Source: Symbiodinium sp. CCMP2592 (Eukaryota; Sar; Dinophyceae; Suessiales; Symbiodiniaceae). Taken from it: a stretch of 64,000 bases of DNA. The position numbers and the translations under genes were made by a program. Positions 53,456 to 64,000 of this stretch are shown in pieces (positions within the stretch are counted from its first letter, which is position 1; every line of letters starts with the position of its first letter). The stretch covers positions 310,001 through 374,000 of the forward strand of contig CAJNDT010001269.1 of NCBI GenBank assembly GCA_905221615.1, read 5' to 3'. The notes under the pieces were generated by a model. The model saw nothing but the letters and a program-made list of their open reading frames with translations. It was not told the DNA's origin and searched no databases.

Positions 53456-56400
53456 CTGCCCGGGTGGATCTAACAAAACAAGCTGCATCAAAAGAACTAC
53501 CCGCAAAAACAGCCATGCACTTCAACGGCTGTATGATCTGCAGCCGAAACTTTGCCCCGGGCGATCTTTCATTGTCAGCACCACAAGCACGATGAAGTAC
53601 CTGCACAAATCTGGAAGGGCACGAGCTTGGGAGGGCAAAAAGGCACCCAAACGCATCGGAGGCAAAAACATACGGACCCGTGCGGGTTAGTCGGCCTCAC
53701 CATCAGCAGCCCCATTCCTGTCGTTCTCCCCAGCTTCAGCCCGGGCACTCTTCGACGGTGTCGTAAGTTTTTGCAGAAAGAGCAGAACCCTTTTCGACAC
53801 GGCAGGGCAGGATCCATTTTACAGGGACCCGCAAAATCAGGTAAAGGTACCCTCTAGCTTTCTGGAACCCCTACACATGAGAAACAACCAAAACCGAAGT
53901 GTTTCGACAATGCAGACTTCAGCGCTGCACACCAAAAACACCGACCAGGGCAGCTCCAATTATGTTGTAGTCGCGGCAATCCTGAAAATCACTGACATGC
54001 GACACGAAGCTAAACCATGTCAGCATGAGTGTGAACCTTGACTTGACAAACCCATGGAAGCCGGCAGCCCCGAAGCTCTCAGCTCCGAACCACCATGAAG
54101 CCGCAAAGCCCTAAACCCTAAACCCAAGCACCTAGTCTCCTACAATCCTTTTTGCAGCTGGGCTCTCAATCCGCCCATGCTCTGAAGGTCGAACATCCAC
54201 AAAAACACAAACAAAAATGTATCTGATCTGTATCGAAACCTATGTATGTGTGTATATATATAGACATATACGCCTTTTTGGCCTATACGCATATATGGGC
54301 ATATTCATGTATCTACTATTCATTTATTCATGAAGGTATCGTTTGTTTGGTATTACGTTCTTTAATTATTCGTTTCATTTATCCCATTGGCTTTCATATG
54401 TGTGTTTTATGTGTAGTTAAATATTATGTCTATTTCTTTATGGTTGATGATATGTTTCTTGGCTTGTTTGTATCTGTACTATTACGTATCTGTTTGACCG
54501 CTTCTACATAACACCGAGTTTGCTCAAATCGGGTGCTCACGCGAGGAGAATCGGCCAGAAAACTGGGAGGTCGAAGGCCGGTAGGAAGGTCAGGACTGTC
54601 GCTACCAGCACCTGGCATTCGAGGTTGGGGTTTCGGGGGTTCTACATGCGCCGAGTAAGGGTTTTGAACCGGTAGCCCTCGAGCTCCAACGTTCAAGCTT
54701 TACCCAAACTTATAGGATCTTATTGGAAAAATTTGCAAAGACATCCCAAACCCCGCCGACATCCGCCGACAGCCGCGGCGGGAGCACCGCACGGATGGCT
54801 GCGAACCAGAATTTGAACTCCGGGAGCTTGCGCCTGGAGTTTGGGGTTTGGTTAGTGTTGTTTTGAAGACAATGGTAGAACATGTCTAGAAGGGTTCTAC
54901 GCCTAGACCCTAAACCCTTACAAATCCTGAATCCCAAACGGTTTCAGGCTTGGTTTAAGCTTCCAGGATATTCCAGGTTTGGGTGATGGTGTTTGTTTTG
55001 GACTGAAACCTGTAGCTCTGGATTTATGAACCGTCGGTGTTTGGCCGCCTACAAAGAAGGAGCCTAAGTCTTAGTGCTTTTTGTCGGGGCGTGAACCTTA
55101 AGGATTTCGGGTTCCCATAAACCCCAACCCAAACCGAGAGCAGCAGCGGCCAAAGCCCAGGAGCAAACATCTCAATTTCGGGCCTTGGCAACTTTGCGTT
55201 GCAGTTCGGGGCATGTCCTTTGCACTTGAAAGCTTAGGGTTTGGAAGGCAATCAAAAGATTCAGTTGAAAAAAAATCGTTTTTCAGCACGGACCCGAAAC
55301 ATTAAACCCCAACCCGCTATCATGCATGTTGAGGTGTGTGTGTGTGTGTGTGTATGTATATGTATATGTATATCTATATATATATACATATACATATACA
55401 TATATAATACGCACATACGCACACACCCCAAGAAACCCATAAACCCTGACCCTAAAATGTGGTGTCTGCCTTTTGTCTGAGGCCCGGGGCGTAAAGGGTC
55501 GAAACTCTTGAGACTCCGTAGTGGGCAGAACCTGCCGAGGGACCGAACGCGCTAAGGTATGCTTTGAAGACTCCTCTTCGGGTACTGGTAAGGCACTGTA
55601 AATTACACTGCAAGGCGCAAGGGTGGGGAGCAGGGCGCACCAGGAGAGGTGGAGAAGCCAGAGCAAGTGCAACGGTCCCTCCCAACAAAAGCCGGGGCAG
55701 GGATTTAGGGTTTCGGCTTAATGCGACTCTGGAAGTACATTGACACATGGGCGAGGGAGGTAGCGATTTTCGATCGAGCAGCACATTCATTGAAATATGG
55801 TTGATTGCTTCGGAGACGCAATGCGCATGTGGGGCTGCACGATGTTACAAGACTTCGGTCCTTATTATATAAGGACCCAAAAATCAGGTACGCCTAATTT
55901 TCGGAAACTCTCAAACCCCTCAAGGCTGGGCCCAGAGTGCACGCTACCATTCTCCAGCCTTTCCAGCTGAACTCCGGCAGCCCAAACATGACCACAAAAC
56001 ACCGGAAAGCCTCCGAATCTCTTGATCCAAGACCCGTTGTCGTGAAGTGATTGAAACTGAGCCGTCGGGGGGGCAAGACCTTCAAAGGTTCAGAAAGGGC
56101 TTGGGAGTTTTTCGCTGCCTCTTCAATCTCAGGATCCACCGCAGGAGAAAGGAACCTAATACGTGGCATGTGGAGCCGGTGTTCAACGTTTCGGGTTTAA
56201 GGCTTTTTCTGCCGAACTTCATAAGTTGTCCTAGCTTTCGTGCTAGGGTTTCCTCAAGTTGGCGAATTTCAGAGTTTCACGGCACCCCAGGATCAAAAGG
56301 CAAGAACTCAACGCCAACGACCCCAGCAACATACCTACATACAAAACCCTGAAGCCTATGCCAAAACAAAATCAACCCCGGAACCCAAAAACCAGCCATA

Positions 56401-58957
56401 AAGCAAATTCGCGACCGCGCCGCACTCCGTATCGCGACCCGCCCGGTGGAACGGCCCGCTAGAACCCCTCCGATCCCGCCCCGTGCCGCACCCTCCCGGA
56501 CCCGTTCAAACGACGAACACTCTTAACGTTTGTGCTCCCGTGCTGCACCCGTATCGCTGCCCCTGCGGTTACAACATCTAAAAAAGAGAACTCAACCCCC
56601 GAAGGGATTTGTCTGTACCGTCGTTCCATAATAAGGTTTACCTGGAAGGCAAGACGGCGTTGTCAGAGACAGTGAAAGAAAGCATACATGGAGGTTTGTA
56701 GCCTTCGGCGTGGGCTCTAAGGTTTAATATTCAGCATTTCATGTTCCCCGTTCAAGAGATTTGGCTCCGGAATTGCGTGAAGGTCTCGGGCACAGGTTGT
56801 CGGAGTGTAAGTGTCAAGTTTCAAGATTGAGCAGTATCAAAGCTTTGGGATGAAAGTGCTGACGTGCTGAGGTTTTGCTGGGAAATTGGAACGTACTTCC
56901 CTTTTTAACCAAGGCACCCGGACAAACACCTGCGAGTGTTTGCTGTTCCGTATCGCCCGAGAAAAGGGTAAGGGGTTTAGGGTGTGCACGGTTTATAGTC
57001 AGGAGGGATGTTTAGGGCTCTGGATTAATGTCGAGAAGCCCGATAAGCAAGTTCAGGAGGTAGATGCCCAGGCCATACGACACAATGTAGAAACCCTGGA
57101 TCAGGAAGACCCTGGCGGTCCAAGGCGGCTCGGGATTCAGGCGGGGGGAGCCCGAAGCCGTATGTGTCAGTCGTATGCCCATGTCGGCTTTGGCTTCCTT
57201 ATTTTGATGAAAAAACATCGGGCTTTCGTATCATGACTTCGAACTTTGGAAGGCTCCAACAAAAAATGCTTCGGGAACCAAAAAGTTCAAGTTTGAAGAC
57301 TGAAACACTCAAGCTCGTGAATGGAACCTGGAATGTCAACAGCCGCCATCATCAGCATCAGAGGCTCACCATCGTCACCATACACGGCCACTGTAACTAT
57401 CTAAAACAATCAATCTGTAACACTGCTTGTGAACCCAAGCTCTTTGACATCTGGAATTTCAATTATTATTGCAGTACGGTGCGAAGGTCTCAGGTTACCC
57501 TTCATACCCGTGGCATCCCCCGTCTCCTTCACACCCCCGACGTCACTCCCAGCGTTCGAGACCCGTGTTAGCATCACTATCGTTGTCAATACTTGCACTT
57601 GAACTTTGCAGAAAGCCGGTGGCTGTTTGCTGCTGGCCTGATGCCGTAGATCAGCAGGCAAAAAGACAAGGCGAACCACCTGTCAGCATGTTTCATTGAC
57701 GGAAGCCGGTGTGATTTCGACCCATGCGTGACCATTCTTTGCTGTCTGCTGAAACATTGCTGGCCCGACTGCATGACTAACGACCAACTCGCCCCACGCC
57801 GCTACGTGCACGACCTTGCACACATGATTTCAGCTGAAGGGTTCTGGGTGATGTGGTGCTGTGTGCCTACACAATGGCAATGCTGTACAAGTCCTAAATC
57901 ACGGTCAAAGCGATTAGGACAAGGGATGTCTATTGGCTTCTGATTAGAAGCTGCTGCACCGCGACAATCAACAGCTCGGCCCTGAAATCTCAACAGTTTA
58001 GCCCGTGCGATTGAGCAGCAAGAACTCCGCCCGGCAAAAAACAACAAAATGGTTACGTGCAGATGAAACCATATCCTACCATTGGTACTCGCGCGGGGGA
58101 GGGGGGGCAGCTCAACATTCTGCTACATTCTGAAAACGACCAAAGCATCCAAAAACTATGGTGACTTCTTCCATGTGTCCAAACATTCTAAAGCAATTCA
58201 GGATTTTCGGGTCGGGGCTTGATCCTTGGAGTGTGCTGGGCTGAAACCCCAGCGTAAGCCAAAGCCACCCGTCCAGGTGCAGCCTGCCTTGACTTCGTCC
58301 ACACAGTGGTTTTGTCCACATAATGCTGCAACCTGCCCTGGGATGGAACTTCGAATTTCGCGTGGACTCCTGTCTATGTCGCACAATGATATGCCGCGTC
58401 AGGCATCTCCTCGCAAATCGCGGTTCTGCTACTGACGATGCCAAGTATAAGGGAGACCATATTCTGCAATTCGCACGTGTGACAGGAAGAAGCTTCAAAA
58501 GAGACCAGGGACCATCACGGACCTGTTTGCATTCAAATTTCATATACTGAACATAATGGTGTTTGGTATTCGGCAAGGCTTGTTGCAAGCGGCACCGTGA
58601 AATGTGTTGTTTCAAGAAATCTTGTTTTTAGACTAAATTGTTTTGTGAAGGAGTGATGTTGTCACTACGGGTCCTACTATTCTTGTGCGATCCTCCTACC
58701 ATGCCTTGCAAGCGGTGCTGGTTGTCTGAATCGCAACATTGGTGTGAACGTTAGGTTTTTGCGAAGGTGAAACGTCGTATGACAATGGCGCCATGGTAGC
58801 CTTATTTACGGTCAAAGTACAAAAGCTCGCAACTCTGTGATTTAGGTTTTGCGCTAAGGCAACTACATCCCTGCAAGAAATTAGCACTTCGCCGTACATT
58901 TGCCGTGGCACAAAGCAGCCCACCACCGCCGGAGCTTCCTGCTTTGCCCGAGGGCAT
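53190..58957 (-). CDS. RER1: Rer1-type ER/Golgi retrieval receptor
   Basis: Rer1 proteins are four-helix membrane receptors of the early Golgi that return ER membrane proteins and unassembled subunits via COPI. Proposed exons (minus): 58957-58924, 58369-58288, 57679-57638, 57111-57040, 55595-55491, 54833-54788, 54611-54541, 53600-53563 and 53455-53190. All eight joints match in phase; five donors are GC. Family landmarks in order: [44 protein letters not shown], an acidic linker ending [51 protein letters not shown] and [18 protein letters not shown]. This covers the whole family from the first conserved block to the C-terminal KYKYVPF motif. The start ([11 protein letters not shown]) is inferred from phase. 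The frame runs 60-70 residues beyond the usual end, so a last donor near GECAK is possible. Several introns hold TTTAGGG-like tracts and dispersed repeats. Confidence 0.88.
53563..54611 (-). CDS. RER1: RER1 exons 7-8 (third and fourth membrane helices)
   Basis: 54611-54541 reads [20 protein letters not shown] and ILLA. 53600-53563 reads [12 protein letters not shown]. The FDxPVFWP motif is diagnostic of Rer1. The donor after TMKD is GC and joins in phase to VRHMFKYKY. Confidence 0.85.
54788..55595 (-). CDS. RER1: RER1 exons 5-6
   Basis: 55595-55491 reads [20 protein letters not shown] to [10 protein letters not shown], the acidic cytosolic linker. A GC donor joins it to 54833-54788, [15 protein letters not shown]. 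Joined, this is the conserved EFRPF[10 protein letters not shown] of the family. Confidence 0.88.
55333..55412. repeat. TG/TA microsatellite in a RER1 intron
   Basis: GTGTGT passing into TATATA units. Tyr/Thr/His-rich frames over it are artefacts. Confidence 0.9.
57040..58369 (-). CDS. RER1: RER1 exons 2-4 (N-terminal block and first two helices)
   Basis: 58369-58288 reads [20 protein letters not shown], then TVWTKS. 57679-57638 reads [13 protein letters not shown]. 57111-57040 reads [20 protein letters not shown]. Each joint uses a GC donor and completes an Arg, Arg or Gly codon. Confidence 0.85.
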
Positions 58958-59191
58958 CTTCTCACGGAAAGAATCCAAGGCGGGCCAAGGGTTCATGTTT
59001 AAGTGCGGGGTCGATTGCACGAAGGTTGAGACACATCTCTGAAAAATGAAGCCTTGGAAGTTTTTTTGACACGACATTGCAACGTGTCACAGGCAAGGAC
59101 TGAAGGGGTTTATCTCCCAATCTGAAGCAAAGATCTTCTGAGATACGGCAACAGTGCGGCAGCAGACTCCTACGCTTTCTGAAGAGCGTCA

Positions 59192-59463
59192 TCACAAGAA
59201 TTTGGCATTATCAAAGATCCTTGCACGAACCCAATCACTGAAACACCAAAGTCTGAAGGTCTGTCCTGCACATCTTCCATGCCGCCACACTACCTGGGCC
59301 CCTGGGGCCCAATCTTAGCTCCACAAAGCTGCAGCAACATTGTGGCGTACGTTTTGCGGCTGTCCCAACCAATAAATCTCCCTGTCGCTGCCGTGCCATC
59401 ATCCAAAATCTTTCCTCTTTCTTCCAAGATTTGTACTGCGGCTTCACCAATCGAATACATTGC
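59192..59463 (-). CDS. Orphan small protein, two exons (~70 residues)
   Basis: 59463-59294 (after a CCGTTCAG acceptor) reads AMYSIGEAAVQILEERGKIL and later ATGRFIGWDSRKTYATMLLQ. A GT donor joins it in phase to 59237-59192, SDWVRARIFDNAKFL, then TGA. The acceptor lies directly before an ATG (59460), so this could be a spliced-leader addition site and a complete 70-residue protein. Otherwise it is the C-terminus of a longer gene cut off by the LINE relic. Family unknown. It is the first member of the minus-strand gene run, 234 bp ahead of RER1. Confidence 0.5.
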
Positions 59464-59564
59464 CTGAACGGAAACACTCCACGCTGCCCCTGCTCGCTTT
59501 TTTTGTCACGCACCTTTTCCGACGGAACCAGGTCAACAACTTACCTACCGTGTCTCACGGCGGC

Positions 59565-61300
59565 GCCCAAACCTGACACCAAGCCTTCATCGGGGTCCCT
59601 GGCGGCTGGCAGGCACGGGGAGCTGCCAGCGCACATCGGCGAGGACCTCGTGCAGTTCAAGCGCGTCCCCGGCGACGTTGCACTCCCCCGCGAGCGGGGG
59701 TTCCAGCAACGACGCGGCGATGGCGCGCTGCGCAGCGACTGCCAGCAGGCCAGACCGGCGAGCGACCCTCGCTGCGCGCGCAGCGGCCCGCAGGGGCACT
59801 GGCACCTCCAAGGCCCGGTGCCCAGCGAGCAGATGGAGCCAGGTGGCTGCATCAGCGCCAAAAGGGCCGACTTCAACACCGCAACAACGAGGCGGCAGCG
59901 ACGGGCCTGCACTTGCGTCGTGCGGCTCCGTCGACGGCCCGGCCAAGCCGCACGTCAGGACCCGGCTGAGGGGCTGGTGACGGGAGTGACGATGGTGGCA
60001 TCTACGGCTTGCTGCGAGCCATGCCACAAGGCCAAGACGTTCACGACGACTTCGATGCGGCGGTCGTCGGTGGGAAACACTTGCGCCGGCTTCTTGGCAG
60101 ACCCTCGCAACAGCCCATTCAAAAGGAGGGCCTGGGAGGCGAGCACTCCGGAAGTTGCGCAGGCAGCCCTGTGATCACTGAGTGGGTCAAGGCGACCACA
60201 GCAGGCGCACGTGCGCGGGGCGACCGGCAGTGGCAAGCGAAGCCGGCGCAGCATCAGGATGCGGAAAAATGTTTACCTCACCGTCAGTTCAGTTGAGGTG
60301 GGAAAAGCGGTGAAAGCCCGTGCAGCATGCGGCCCAGCCTACAGCAGCAGCGCTCGAGATGCAGCATCAACGTGAAAATGATGCAACTCGAGAGCGCGCT
60401 TATCACTGGCAAAGGAAGCCTGATGCTGCCTCGCCGAAGTCGCGGTCTGCTTGCCCGGGTGGCGGTTGCCCCTGCTGCAGCGTGGCCCGCAGGGAAGCAT
60501 CGTAGCCCTGCTCGCGAAGGCAGGCTGCTGCGTGACAGGCAGCTGCCACGGGCGCAGCGATATCGGTCGCGGACGCTTGGACCAAACGGTCGGCTGCCAG
60601 CGGCGCCCGTGCCCGAATCGTCGGCAAACAATCAGCCCACGCGGCCCCATAGGCGGAGGGTGCTGCGTCGACTGCCGAACACAACCCTTAAGGCCACCAA
60701 AGCGCAAAGGCAGATGCGCGAGGCGCTGCGCAAGCTCGGGCAGCGGATGTCGGGTGCTCTGAAACAGCAGGGCCGCTAGGCATGCACGGACGGCGTTGTC
60801 ATGCTCGCGTGCGAAGGCCTCGGTCGCGCAAGCGACAGCATCCGAAGCAGGTAGTTTGCGCGCGGCGAAGCCCAGAAAAGCAAGAGGAGCCACGCGGACT
60901 GCAAATCGCCGAGAGCCGGGAGACGGCTGAGCAGTCGGTCTTGGACCTCGCGTTTGCCGCCAAGCTCACGGCGCACGAAAGCTTCACTCCCCACCGGTGC
61001 GCCCAGCACCAGCCAGCCCTTGCTGGTCAGCGGGCAAGGACCTTGCGTTTGTCCAAACCGGGTCCGTGCCGACCGGCTGGAGGCGGGCAAGGCCACTGGG
61101 TTTTTCACCTGCCGCATTCCATACGCGGGTCTTGCCTTGGTGCAAACGAATGCGCCACCTCCAGGGCACCGTGCAGCTCCCCGGTGCATTCCGGTGCCGA
61201 CACAACATACGTGTCGTCCGAAAAGGAGAAGATTGCTTCACCTTCGCGGAGTCCGGCTGCGGCCTCACTCAGAGCCGCATGTTACGCGAGGGAGTAAAGC
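59565..61300 (-). pseudogene. Decayed LINE: end of RT, CCHC motif, endonuclease-like C-terminus
   Basis: Read from high to low coordinates on the minus strand and crossing several frameshifts: an RT catalytic box FSDDTYVVS (near 61190-61230); KTRVWNAAGE; LVLGAPVGSEAFVRRELGGK; LQSAWLLLLFWASPRANYLL; LPLRFGGLKG; AYGAAWADCLPTIRARAPLA; a Cys/His motif CACCGRLDPLSDHRAAC (C-x2-C-x8-H-x4-C, near 60160-60210); RRIEVVVNVLALWHGSQQAV then DATIV; and AVAAQRAIAASLLEPPL. RT followed by a Cys/His knuckle and a PD-(D/E)xK-like endonuclease is the order of R2/CRE-type LINEs. At least three frame changes and a missing 5' part (truncated near 61300) make it inactive. Confidence 0.75.
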
Positions 61301-61454
61301 GCTGGCATAAGGGGTGAGCCGAGGCTCACTTAGGATTTCATTTTTGGCCTCACTTGGGCCTGCACATTTGCAAGCTTTTGACTCACTTAAACCTTCTTTT
61401 TCGGCCTCACTTGGGTCTTCATGGCTTGGGGTTTAGGGTTTCTGGATTCCTGTT

Positions 61455-62636
61455 CTGCCATATCTTAAACAGAGCCCCTTCGTTTGGCGATTGCGGTTAT
61501 ATCCTATATCTTAAACACCACCCCTTCATGTAGCGATTCCGGTTATCTTATCTCGTAAACACGCCCCCTCATTTGGCGATTCCGGTTATCCTATATCTTA
61601 AACACACCCATTCATTTGGCGATTCCGGTTATCCTATATCCTAAACACACCCCTCATTTGGCGATTCCGGGTATCCTATGTCTTGAACACCCCCTCATTT
61701 CGCGATTCCAGTTGTCCTCTATATTAAACACACCCCCTGTTTTGGCAACTCCGGTTATGCTATGTCTTAAACACGGCCCCTTCATTTGGAGATGCCTATA
61801 TCTTAAACACAACCGCTTCATGTGGCGATTTCCGATATTTTTTATCTTAAACACGCCCCCTCATTTGGCGACTCCGGTTATCCCATATCTTAAGCACACC
61901 CCCACATTTGGTAAGTCCGGTTATCGTATATCTTAAAGACACCCCCTCATTTGGCGGTTCCTGTTCACCTATATCTTAAACACGCCCCTTCATTTGGCGA
62001 TTCCGGTTATCCTATATCTTAAGCACACCCAGACAAGGCGATTCCGGGTATCCGATTCCGGTTATCTTATATCTTAAACACGCCCCCTCATTCGGCGTTT
62101 CCGGTTATCTTCTGTCTTAAACACATCCCCTCATTTGGCGATTCCGGTTATCCTATATCTTAAATACAAACCCTTCCCCTGGCGATTCCGCTTATCACCC
62201 CTCATTTGGTGATTCTGGTTCTCCTATATCTTAAACGCCCCCTCATTTGGCAATTCCAATTATCTTAAAGTTTAAAGGCCCTTAAAGACACCTTCTCATT
62301 TGGCGGTTCCGGTTGTCCTATATGCTAAACACACCCCCTCATTTCGTAAACACAACCCGTCATTTGGCGGTTCCGGTTACCTTGCATGTTAAACACCCCC
62401 TCATTGGGCGATTCCGGTATCCGATATCTGAAACTCCTCATTTGGCAACTCCGGTGTCTTATATCTCAAACACGCCCGCTCATTTGGCAATTGATGTTCT
62501 CTTCGAACTTCAAGACACCCCTCTCATTTAGCGGTTCCTTAAACACAACCCCTTCACGGTCTTAAACACACCCATTCGCTGGTCTGGTTATCGCATATCT
62601 TAAACACCCCCCATCTGGGGACTCCGTTCATCCCAG
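61455..62636 (+). repeat. ~43-bp minisatellite (CATTTGGCGATTCCGG...TATCTTAAACAC)
   Basis: About 27 diverged tandem units, each with CCCCTCATTTGGCGATTCC, GGTTATCCTATATC and TTAAACACAC. It ends exactly where the first recognisable exon of the plus-strand gene begins (62637). More units reappear at 62955-63035 inside that gene. Confidence 0.9.
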
Positions 62637-63786
62637 ATGCAAACACACACCTGGTGGTCAGTCCGGGTTCGGGGGGTACACCTGACCCAAAAAAGACTAA
62701 GCACCTCGACGGGAATCAGTGGGACCCTTCTCTCACTGGCTCGCAAATCCCGCCTCAGGACTGAGTGCTCGCATCGTCGTCGTTACACAGTCCTTGTTTT
62801 CAATCAGAATCAGCAAGCAAGCCAGAAGCCCGACAGGAGCCCACCGCCGACGTGACCCCACGCCAGCTGTTCACCTCGCCCGATGTTGACATGTCGCCAA
62901 ACCTCTCCAACAAGGAAGACCAGAGCGAGCCGAAGACCCCGCAGACCCCATTTGGCCCTCTCATTTGGTGATTCTGGTTATCTTATATCTTAAACACGCC
63001 TCCTCATTTGGCAATTCCAAGGATCTTAGAGCTTAAGAAGTCTTCTCAAGAGTTTGTTTTGCAGAGTGTGCATCGACTTTAATAGGAATGACGGTGCTTG
63101 CTGAGTTGCCGGATAGTATGGAGGAAGGGACTCTGAAAGTGGTTTGGTGTCCCACGTCTGTCGATGGTCGCAGATATTTGACAAAATGCTTGAGCATGGA
63201 GTTGTTTGGAGGCACCAAGGTGCTTTAGGGATTTTGAGGATGAGACCGTCCAAAAGGTTCACGTGATTTGCAGCGTGAAGCTCTGTAGGCTCGCGCAGCT
63301 TGATGACGACTTGTCTATGGACCGCAACACGGAAGGCTCAAGCCTTCAAGCTGACTGGATACCTGAAACAGGATACTTGGATCGATCTTCGGGTTACTGC
63401 TGTGCAGAACCAGGAGGTTGTAGCACCATTTTGGTGCAAAACGTGCAACGAACAGGTGCTTCCGTCGGAACACTTCCACTTGCAGGCACTTGTGCTGTAA
63501 CAGTTTCTAGCACACTTCCAGACTGATTCTCGCTGTGTAGCATAGCTTGAAATCGCTAGTTCTCGAAGAAGTCTGAGCTATCGTACTCCAACAGTGTCTT
63601 TGATGGCTCGGATGGATGCATGCGGTTTGGCCGCCTGAGAACGCCGTCAAAGTGAAAGCTGCAGTGGGCTTGTTGAAGCATAAGCTCGCTAACCTCACTG
63701 AAACGGCTGCACTGCGCAACGCTTGGCGGCACACTTCTCTTGTCGTGCTGCCTGGATCTTACGCGCTGTTCTGCAAACGGCTCTAA
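62637..63786 (+). CDS. Unrecognised plus-strand gene, five C-terminal exons
   Basis: Proposed exons: 62637-62751, 62791-62954, 63065-63219, 63336-63485 and 63640-63786. All four joints match in phase. The reading runs from HLVVSPGSGGTPDPKKTKHL through a Ser/Pro/Glu-rich disordered part (ASKPEARQEPTADVTPRQLF), then MTVLAELPDSMEEGTLKVVW, then AFKLTGYLKQDTWIDLRVTA with a CxxC (FWCKTCNEQV), and ends ALRNAWRHTSLVVLPGSYAL, FCKRL and TAA. I do not know the family. The Ser/Pro-rich N-part and compact C-part suggest a regulatory protein, no more. The intron 62955-63064 is minisatellite; intron 62752-62790 is only 39 bp. A 95-codon minus-strand frame over the last exon is a shadow. The 5' end lies left of the minisatellite or is lost. 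Confidence 0.6.
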
Positions 63787-64000
63787 TGTTTTTTCCTCAT
63801 CTGCAAAGACCGAAGCACACAAAAAACACATCAAGAAGCACATGAATTTTAAAGCTTAAACGGAAAAAAATTCTGCTTCACAACCACACTTGAAGAGTGA
63901 GATGCAAGAGTCAGCAACTGACCAACAGAAAGCAACCGCGATGGGATCAGCAGCTCAGCATGCATTCAACATGCGCGCGTGTTCAACGAAGAAGGTTGTG
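63787..64000. other. Right edge, no feature recognised
   Basis: Downstream of the TAA at 63786 I see no further coding signal, repeat or RNA before the window ends. Confidence 0.4.

Noticed and set aside
63556-63843. 95-codon minus-strand frame starting MCFLMCFLCASVFADEEK, signal-peptide-like
   Set aside because: The plus strand over the same bases reads as the last exon of a phase-consistent multi-exon gene ending in TAA. The minus frame has no partner exon.

Overview
The window looks like nuclear DNA of a dinoflagellate. Four things point that way: degenerate TTTAGGG-type (plant/alveolate telomere-like) tracts scattered throughout; an intact Ty1/copia element of the large dinoflagellate kind; a decayed LINE whose C-terminal region matches the arginine-rich RT/endonuclease families common in dinoflagellates; and genes cut into small exons with many GC-AG (and possibly GA-AG) introns. 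Species cannot be told. No bacterial features, tRNA, rRNA, CRISPR array or spliced-leader gene were recognised. All splice models below were made by eye, by matching reading frame and intron phase, and have no transcript support.

Layout. 1-6.0 kb is gene-poor, with telomere-like tracts, short dispersed repeats and a MITE copy. 6.09-6.92 kb holds a four-exon minus-strand gene for a small predicted membrane protein. 7-15.9 kb is repeat-rich with no gene I can support. 16.0-18.2 kb is a composite block of minisatellites and TAC microsatellites around a triplicated ~335-bp unit, bounded by inverted ends. 19.33-28.40 kb is a complete Ty1/copia retrotransposon on the minus strand: identical 144-bp LTRs, a 6-bp target duplication and one uninterrupted 2,944-codon frame. 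29.5-30.06 kb (minus) and 32.65-33.11 kb (plus) hold fragments of unrecognised genes. 34.72-37.40 kb has further minus-strand exons.

From about 59.5 kb down to about 39.7 kb the minus strand carries a head-to-tail run of genes: a 70-residue orphan (59.46-59.19), a Rer1-type ER/Golgi retrieval receptor (58.96-53.19), an orphan with signal peptide and membrane segment (53.14-50.40), and a large secreted/membrane LRR protein with GCC2/GCC3-like cysteine-rich domains and several membrane helices (50.27 to at least 39.67). Gaps between the models are 234, 47 and 137 bp. This is the one-way, closely packed arrangement expected where mRNAs are matured by spliced-leader trans-splicing. The 3.6-kb intron of the LRR gene contains long minisatellites, (TG)n tracts and two copies of a segment that appear to preserve a pseudoknotted RNA fold while their sequences differ.

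59.57-61.3 kb is a frameshifted LINE relic on the minus strand. 61.45-63.06 kb is a ~43-bp minisatellite that also fills an intron of a plus-strand gene (62.64-63.79 kb). That gene's last four or five exons can be read to a stop codon.
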